From NCBI GenBank assembly GCA_964036295.1, contig OZ038462.1, forward strand, positions 27,517,759 through 27,581,758: a DNA stretch of 64,000 nt, read 5' to 3'. A program made the position numbers and the translations under genes. The notes beneath the pieces were generated by a model. The model did not search any database and was not told the origin of the DNA. It was given only the letters and a program-made list of their open reading frames with translations. Positions 59,601 to 64,000 of the stretch are shown one piece after another. Source of the DNA: Plumapathes pennacea (Eukaryota; Cnidaria; Anthozoa; Antipatharia; Myriopathidae). Each line of letters opens with the position of its first letter. Position 1 is the first letter of the stretch.

Positions 59601-62600
59601 TCACGAAAGAAATAACCTTTGCCCCCGCAACAATGGAAACATTTAGTTCTTGAATAGATAAAGGAGATGCTTCACATTCTCGGCAGGCTTCAAAATAAAA
59701 ACGACCTTCCAGCTTTGATGTTATGGAAAACTAAACGAATGCTGATTAAAAACATGCGCCGAATAGTAAGAACACAGTTTCAGCTTTTTTTTTCCCCCGA
59801 CATTTGGCCGGTTTTCTCTTTGCTCTGACCGTAAGGAGCGCCAGGGTCGCTGCTTGCTACATTTCTATATGATCGCTACTATTTCTGAATACGTACTTAG
59901 TCTAGCGGCGATCATGTACATGCTTCAGCTTCATATGAGCATGTCAAACAAAGGTCTTCAACCGCGCATGAATTTCGTGGGTCTGGCGAAGGATCATGTT
60001 CTTTGTATTTCCAGCGAAGAGCTCACAAAGCGAGGATGGAAAGAGGAGCAGTAGGGAAAGGCCTCAGCTGGCAAAAACCAAGGCGGAAAGGCCTTTTAAT
60101 CTAACCCCGCCATACTGTTTTCGTGGACACGCGTATCACACGAATGATCGAGGACACATATCGTGTTCGTCACTGAAAACACGCCACCACGCATGCCCAG
60201 AGAGCGCCACTGACCATAATTTCTGTTGGCTCCAGCATGGCGTATAAAAATAGCACACGTAGCAACCAACTTCAACGGCAGATATCTAGAAATCTGGTGA
60301 TCAGATAGTCTTCATCTTTCGTATTTAATCCTTTATGATAATAATAATCAATGTAGTTAAGTAATATGGGCAGTTGATTTTTTGACCCTGAGCCAGTCCT
60401 AACACCTTAAACGACTTTCTCGCTATGTTTTGAACTTTTGATTAGTCTTTGATCAAAACTCTCCAGTTTGTTGACCAAAAACATGAATTTTAAAAGAAAT
60501 TGTTTAATCGCGAGTTAGCTTTATCGAGCTTTGAACAACCAGGCCTTGTCTTTAATCCCAAGTATCTACGGCCTAATTCTCCTAACCTGCCCCAAACAAG
60601 TATAAGTAGCATGGTGGAGAGAATTGATAATCTAAATAAGCAAGAGATCCCACTTGCCATTTCTCTACACTTAACCGCACACAGTTGACTCTTAAATGAA
60701 AGGAGAAGTTTGCCTCATATATCACCTGGTTTTTGCGATAGTCTTGCTGGGAATGACGCAGAACTCTGTAGCAGAGCCGAAAGATGTGTCTCAGCGGAAC
60801 ATATCTGGGGTCAGACAGTTCATCGATCTTCATTTGTGCGCCACCTCCTTTGTCTGAAAAGGGCGCCTTCAGCAAGTGAAACACCTGAAACATGTGACCC
60901 CATACAGTGTCAGTTGAAAACGATAAATAAATTATATACTTGAAGTTGTCAAAACACCACTCTGACCTCTTCCACTCTGGTGAAACTTCACTACTGTATG
61001 TGAGAGAGCTTCTAAAAGTGCGCTGAGGCAAATTTGTAGGCTAAAGTAGAGATACCCGTTCACTCGAACTGGGTATCAGAAACACTGCCACCGAAATCCG
61101 GTGTTTACTCGTTTTTTAAAAGACCGCTGACTTTCAGACTCCGGACCGCGGTAACTTGATTTCAAGTAATTTGCCTTGAAAGTATAGGTCATTTTCTCAA
61201 GGTTGCGCGCGCATCCAAGCTTGACAGGCCAAGACTTTCAAATTCAACTTTTAGCTTTCTTTCACGGCGGACTGTGTTCGGCCTCGATGAAAATGCTTCA
61301 TGCTGTGTCCTATTTGAGTTAGGACGGCTATAGGACTAGTCTCAACTCGAGCCAGGTGAGTTGCCAAACGATACCAAGTTGAACCCAAGTCGATATCCCA
61401 AAACTTGACTCGACTTGGCTCAACTCGAGACTAGTCCGTTAACCTTATTTGTTGTCGCACCTCCTTAAGTATGTTCTGCTCCCTCATGAGTTTCTGCCGG
61501 TCTCGGTTCGGATTCTGCACCGAGATGTTCAGCACGTCCTCTCCTCCTCCCTCGTGTTCCGTCACAAAAAACACCAAGTCCATCAACAGCTGAGTAACAA
61601 ACCTGGAACGAAGAAAACAGTCAGCAAAACACTGAAACAAGTGATTCCATAAAGATGGAGAGAATGTCGAAAATAACACGTGGCAGTCGGAATGTGCAGA
61701 TCAGTATTAAAAATGGTCACGAAAAAAATAATGTGAATCAAGAAATAGAAACTGGACACAATGACGATGATGATATGACGTCAGGTGATGACGACGACGG
61801 CGGTAATAGTAATCGCGTCAGATGACGACATTATGACGACAGTGACGTAAGGCGATGATGATAATGACAGTCGTTGATGAAAAAAAAAAAACAACTACTT
61901 GTAACACTTCCATAACAAGAAGTGGCTAGAGGAGACAAATGATGTGAATAACTGTGGTAAATGCAGCTCTATTCACCCGTATCTCAGGTTATCTCTCACC
62001 TTCTTTCATGTTGAGTGAAACTCCCAGATTCAAGTTTCCCAGCAAAAGTGTTCAGCACTTTGGAGGCGTCGTTGGCAAAGTCCAGATCACGAACCTCAGC
62101 CGGTGAAACATGAACGATGGCAAACGCCTCCTTGTCTTCCTTGATACTAGCAGTACCAATCTGGAACACAAAAACAAGAAATACAACATTCATTGGGAAC
62201 ACGAAGAGTGGACTACACAGCATGTGAAAATGAGATGTATACGCGCATGCACATTTAAAGGCGGCAGATCTAGTGGGTGTCTTAGTGCTGTTGTTTCTTG
62301 GTTCATGTCCCCTCTCCACCCCCGCAACGTAACGGTTTAGAGTGGATACGAAAGTAGAACTCTTTAATTTCTTCTTTCCCTCAACATATTTAGCTTTACA
62401 GCTGGGGGCCTAACACTAAGTTTTAACAAATCAACTCTATATAATTTGTGTTTGTATTTTTGTACAGTGCAGTCTTACCTTCAACATGACCGGTCGCTCT
62501 TCACCCTTATCGATTGGAATGGAGGTGGAGTGCACCCACGTGTTGGTACACAAGTGTCTCAGACGGACATAAGACGACCTTGACAAAAATGAAAGATTAA

Positions 62601-63405
62601 CTTTAGACACAATTCTACTGGCAAAAGTGTACCACGTGTTGGTACACAAGTGTCTCAGACGGACATAAGACGACCTTGACAAAAATGAAAGATTAACTTT
62701 AGACACAATTCTACTGGCAAAAGTGTACCACGTGTTGGTACACAAGTGTCTCAGACGGACATAAGACGACCTTGACAAAAATGAAAGATTAACTTTAGAC
62801 ACAATTCTACTGGCAAAAGTGCTTAAGTGAGGCTCAGTTTGATTGAGCTAATTCGGGGGTCGTATTCACCAAACTTGCGTACGAGCAAATGTTCGTAAGT
62901 ATGACTTACGCATATTATCTCGCTCAAGATAGTATGCGTAAGTCATTGTTCTGACGCATACGTCATACTTAAGAACATTTTTCTTCGTACGCAAGTTCGG
63001 TGAATACGACCCCAGGATTCTTTTTCTAGGCCTTAGCCAACATAGTTTCGGTCAAAAACGAAATAAAAGGTTTGTTCTAGTTCAAAACGTATCAAGAAAA
63101 CTGCGTTGTGAGAAAAACAGTCCCATTTTCATGCAGTCAAAGATGACAAAAAAGCTTAGACCTAAACCAGAATTAATTGGGGTTAGTGTATCTTGAACAA
63201 GGGTCTTGAAACGAGGGAACGAGGTTGGGTTCAGTGCGGCAAGTTCTCACCTCGGCACCAAGGAGTCTGCTATTGTGAGTGTAGTGGGGTCCAACTCAAA
63301 GATCGAAGAGATATCATTTCCCGAGGGAAGCTGAATAAGGTGATACACCGGAGCGCTTCCCTTCAGTTTTTGTCTGGTGGCATCTTTTGCGCAGTCTTCA
63401 TCAAT
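32637..63405 (-). CDS. ITPR1: Inositol 1,4,5-trisphosphate receptor (5' end beyond window)
   Basis: Forty-four consecutive exons total 7152 nt, 2383 residues plus stop, and every splice junction agrees in phase. The protein is a ligand-gated Ca2+ release channel of the endoplasmic reticulum, a tetramer opened by IP3 and Ca2+. Visible here, in order, are the C-terminal part of the IP3-binding core, the long helical regulatory region, six membrane segments with the GGGIGD filter, and the cytosolic C-terminal tail ending [21 protein letters not shown]. About 360 residues (suppressor domain and start of the beta-trefoil core) should lie right of 63405. Full-length animal receptors are about 2700 residues. 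Homology is collinear with vertebrate receptors throughout. The ITPR1 symbol stands for the family, since the paralogue class cannot be assigned. Exon positions are given in the domain entries. Confidence 0.97.
34700..35222. repeat. 36-bp minisatellite in the intron between pore and S6 exons
   Basis: About 14 tandem units of 36 bases (GGCTATGAGGGGTAAATTGA and on to GTCCATCTT), with more divergent units at both edges. Two unit types, with GATTGG or GACAGG after the AAATT, roughly alternate, so part of the array grew as 72-bp pairs. Because 36 is a multiple of three, both strands stay open across the array. The long open frames there come from this periodicity and are not genes. Confidence 0.95.
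35760..35935. mobile_element. Decayed piggyBac-type MITE
   Basis: Contains the family blocks CTACTTCAGTTTCTCGCCGG, a GTATGGAGAACTTTGATTTTGA block and a GGGAGTGGGTTAAGG end. It lies in the intron between the S5 exon and the pore exon. Confidence 0.55.
37197..37415. mobile_element. Perfect 105-bp palindrome (foldback) in an ITPR intron
   Basis: Arms at 37197-37301 and 37311-37415 are exact reverse complements with a 9-base loop. The sequence CAAGCACTTTATAGT occurs both just before (about 37186-37200) and after (about 37447-37461) the palindrome plus a 30-base tail. This is consistent with a 15-base target duplication around the whole insert. The right copy of that repeat sits next to the splice donor of the exon ending at 37468. 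A diverged relative (GATCGTCCAGTTGAGAGTAAT) lies near 50070. Confidence 0.9.
39387..39413. repeat. Poly-C homopolymer of about 27 bases
   Basis: Uninterrupted C run in an ITPR intron. Its true length is uncertain because such runs are prone to sequencing error. Confidence 0.9.
40107..40255. repeat. AACAAG/AACGAG hexanucleotide array
   Basis: About 24 purine-rich units of AACAAG, AACGAG, AACACA and AGCAAG in the ITPR intron between exons 40311-40514 and 39952-40062. Confidence 0.95.
41452..41560. repeat. GAT trinucleotide microsatellite
   Basis: More than 30 GAT units in the ITPR intron between exons 41637-41859 and 41035-41303. The open frame reading as a long histidine or aspartate run is an artefact of this repeat. 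Confidence 0.95.
41955..42115. repeat. CAACAG-type compound microsatellite
   Basis: AACAAT, CAACAA, AGCAAC, GGAAAC and AGAAAC blocks follow one another in the ITPR intron just left of the exon at 42178-42498, about 60 bases from its donor. Confidence 0.95.
43797..44400. mobile_element. Nested inverted-repeat cluster in an ITPR intron
   Basis: At least three pairs of inverted segments interlock. A segment of about 55 bases, CTACTTTTGGC...ATATGCACGGATAATTG, lies at 43800-43855 and recurs inverted at 43898-43950 and 44246-44305. GTTCGCCAGGCGGGAGTTAT at 44143 is inverted at 44229. TTATGACCCATCAAATATTT...GTGACC at 44169-44230 is inverted at 44335-44399. A short palindrome CCGCTCACGAGCGG lies at about 44317. 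A single related copy lies near 57725-57810. No coding capacity is seen. Confidence 0.75.
44897..45010. repeat. TACTAA, CTA and ATA microsatellite
   Basis: Compound trinucleotide array in the ITPR intron between exons 45225-45474 and 44478-44653. Poly-A (about 45134-45153) and poly-G (about 45182-45192) runs lie close by. Confidence 0.95.
48784..48913. mobile_element. Harbinger-type MITE
   Basis: 130 bp with ends GGCCCGGTTCAGACGCCG and CGGCGTCTGAAACGGGCC (one mismatch as inverted repeats), flanked by TTA on both sides. The TTA target duplication and GGCC ends are typical of PIF/Harbinger. The centre holds a poly-T run. Confidence 0.85.
50561..50770. mobile_element. piggyBac-type MITE, best-preserved copy
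   Basis: The element is flanked by TTAA at 50561-50564 and 50767-50770. Inside are ends CCCTTTCATTCCCAAG and CTTGGGAGTGAAAGGG, inverted repeats with one mismatch. A TTAA target and CCC-starting ends define piggyBac-like elements. About 200 bp long, non-coding, with relatives at 5490, 18853, 20146, 31757 and 35760. Confidence 0.88.
51911..53408 (+). mobile_element. Non-autonomous Helitron, copy 2 (1498 bp)
   Basis: Starts TCCCCGAACGAAGTGAGGGA after an A (51910) and ends TTTCTAG before a T (53409). It shares both termini and most of the interior with 6937-8443 but no flanking sequence. It sits in the ITPR intron between exons 54789-55085 and 51568-51622, antisense to the gene. It carries an intact reading frame at 52200-52445. 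The CGATTATCG palindrome precedes the 3' end as in copy 1. Confidence 0.85.
52200..52445 (+). CDS. STPR-type repeat peptide carried by the Helitron
   Basis: An 81-residue frame with an ATG at 52200 and TAA stop. It is highly charged and reads as about three 23-residue repeats: [21 protein letters not shown], then [16 protein letters not shown], then [20 protein letters not shown]. This periodicity and the REARL/REQRL-RRE pattern match STPR (score-and-three-peptide repeat) DNA-binding domains, which often sit at the N-terminus of large Helitron Rep-helicase proteins. No helicase follows here. A similar repeat block continues in another frame to about 52555. It is probably a truncated relic of the transposase gene's 5' end, and expression is unknown. 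Confidence 0.5.
   Translation: MENLTEKLETQQSREARLQMRREQARARRNRETSEQQRMNADRKRHEQKRVMQTTPQREQRLNANRKLQEKKRAEAEDSAN
53618..53654. repeat. AC dinucleotide microsatellite
   Basis: About 18 AC units in an ITPR intron, 210 bases from the 3' end of the Helitron. Confidence 0.95.
56722..56910. mobile_element. MITE with ATACCACACAAG ends
   Basis: Inverted ends ATATACCACACAAG and CTTGTGTGGTATAT enclose about 160 bases, including AAAATGGCGCGCGAA. It lies in the ITPR intron between exons 57150-57401 and 56221-56371. Confidence 0.75.
58820..60410. mobile_element. TTAA-flanked 1.6-kb DNA transposon remnant
   Basis: Bounded by TTAAGGTATTAGGACTGGCT on the left and, as its complement, AGCCAGTCCTAACACCTTAA on the right (one mismatch), with TTAA at both edges. 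It lies in the ITPR intron between exons 60726-60884 and 58225-58517. It contains a smaller nested inverted-repeat element (59095-59221). I see no transposase. The longest open frames inside are 64-83 codons and unrecognised. Confidence 0.65.
59095..59221. mobile_element. Small inverted-repeat element nested in the TTAA element
   Basis: 127 bp with ends GTAGGCAGCCCGGAG and CTCCGGGCTGCCTAC, exact complements over 15 bases. Non-coding. Confidence 0.7.
62537..62824. repeat. ITPR1: Triplicated 96-bp acceptor-plus-exon segment of ITPR
   Basis: Three adjacent 96-base units (62537-62632, 62633-62728, 62729-62824), virtually identical. Each holds about 53 bases of intron end with an AAG acceptor and the first 43 bases of the exon coding for [14 protein letters not shown]. 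Only the leftmost unit continues into the rest of the exon. 96 is a multiple of three and each unit is open in the receptor's frame, reading 32 residues. Confidence 0.95.
62856..63013. mobile_element. MITE with GGGGTCGTATTCACC ends
   Basis: Almost palindromic 158-bp element. GGGGTCGTATTCACC-AACTTGCGTACGA at the left pairs with its complement at the right. Further inverted matches lie inside (GTATGACTTACGCAT and ATGCGTAAGTCAT). It lies in the ITPR intron right beside the 96-bp triplication. Confidence 0.85.
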
Positions 63406-63469
63406 CTGAATACAGAAAGAGAGACGGCAATGGCGACAGTGATACTAGTGGACATGGTGTGACGTCGAT

Positions 63470-63850
63470 GGTGAGTTATGACTGATGAAACGTTGAATGA
63501 ATATGGTGATGGTGATGAAGCTATGGTGATGGTGATTGATACACAAGTGAGACAGTTACATTATGTTTATGATGACGTCGATACACAATGACGAGAGAAA
63601 TTTGACGATGGCGAAGAAAATGGTGATACAAGTGGAGACAACTAAGGTTATTACAAAGATGAAGTAGTCATAGAATGACGAGAGAAATTTGACGCTGAGG
63701 ATAAAAATGGTGATACAAGTGGAGACAACTAAGGTTAAGATGAAGTAGTCATAGAATGACGAGAGAAATTTGACGCTGAGGATAAAAATGGTGATACAAG
63801 CGGAGACAGTTATGGTTATGGTAACGTTGATGGTAAATGACGACGTTAAA
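63470..63850. repeat. Degenerate tandem repeat, unit about 80 bases
   Basis: Three or more copies of GACGAGAGAAATTTGACG...AAAATGGTGATACAAG-GGAGACA, at about 63590, 63677 and 63757. They follow a GGTGATG-rich stretch in the intron upstream of the first visible ITPR exon. Confidence 0.85.
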
Positions 63851-64000
63851 TGGAAATAAAAACGGCGATATCACACTGATCTAATCAGCAAGTAATGCTA
63901 CACCAAATGTGGAAACATAAACATTGACCACAGAGCAAACCGTCTGATTTCAATGTAAGAAAATGAACAGTACAAATATTGGAGTAATAATGAAGACTTA

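Larger units (their letters stand above)
60726..63405 (-). other. ITPR1: ITPR exons of the IP3-binding core
   Basis: Exons 63251-63405, 62479-62578, 62000-62160, 61461-61602 and 60726-60884. They encode [32 protein letters not shown], the [17 protein letters not shown] block, the helix with [14 protein letters not shown], and [21 protein letters not shown]. By alignment, R504, K508 and R511 (rat/human ITPR1 numbering) fall in NRDRQKLMR, and Y567, R568 and K569 in DYRKNQ. All are present, so IP3 binding should be intact. The beta-trefoil residues around R265-R269 are off the window. The exon ending at 62479 is preceded by two extra in-frame copies of its own start (see repeat at 62537-62824). 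Confidence 0.94.

Overview
The window is eukaryotic nuclear DNA from an early-branching animal, most likely a cnidarian such as a stony coral or sea anemone. The evidence is intron-rich genes of plainly metazoan type (an IP3 receptor, CRAMP1, TXNDC9, TRMT10A), a mosaic extracellular protein with LamG, Ig, D8C and PAN domains, AT-rich introns, and many short inverted-repeat elements. The species assignment is inference. There is no bacterial operon, CRISPR array or rRNA, and I recognised no tRNA gene. Exon ends were read by hand from splice consensus and reading-frame phase, so allow an error of a few bases.

Layout. Positions 1-6509 and 13315-19884 are two copies of a tandem segmental duplication with a period of about 13.3 kb. 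Each copy carries an exon for a LamG domain and the terminal exon of CRAMP1. The right copy belongs to two complete-looking genes: a minus-strand LamG-Ig-D8C-PAN gene (3' end at 11884) and CRAMP1 (19227-26318, minus, seven exons, 1061 codons). In the left copy the CRAMP1 exon is an orphan, and the LamG exon belongs to a paralogue running off the left edge. Next come an unrecognised short reading frame (27494-27772), then TXNDC9 (28841-29515, minus) and TRMT10A (29670-30754, plus), which are divergent with 154 bp between their start codons.

From 32637 to at least 63405 the minus strand is one gene, an inositol 1,4,5-trisphosphate receptor. I could place 44 consecutive exons (7152 nt, 2383 codons plus stop, every junction in phase), from the IP3-binding core through the GGGIGD pore filter to the stop. 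The first few hundred residues lie beyond the right edge.

Mobile DNA fills the introns and spacers. There are two copies of a 1.5-kb Helitron with recognisable TC and CTAG ends, one carrying an intact STPR-repeat reading frame. There are also TTAA-flanked piggyBac-type MITEs, Harbinger-type MITEs with 3-bp target duplications, and several foldback elements, including a perfect 105-bp palindrome. A 36-bp minisatellite lies in the intron just after the pore exon. The most notable points are a 96-bp in-frame triplication of a splice acceptor and exon start in the IP3-binding core, a LamG exon that has diverged more between the two duplicates than the non-coding DNA around it, and the Helitron pair.
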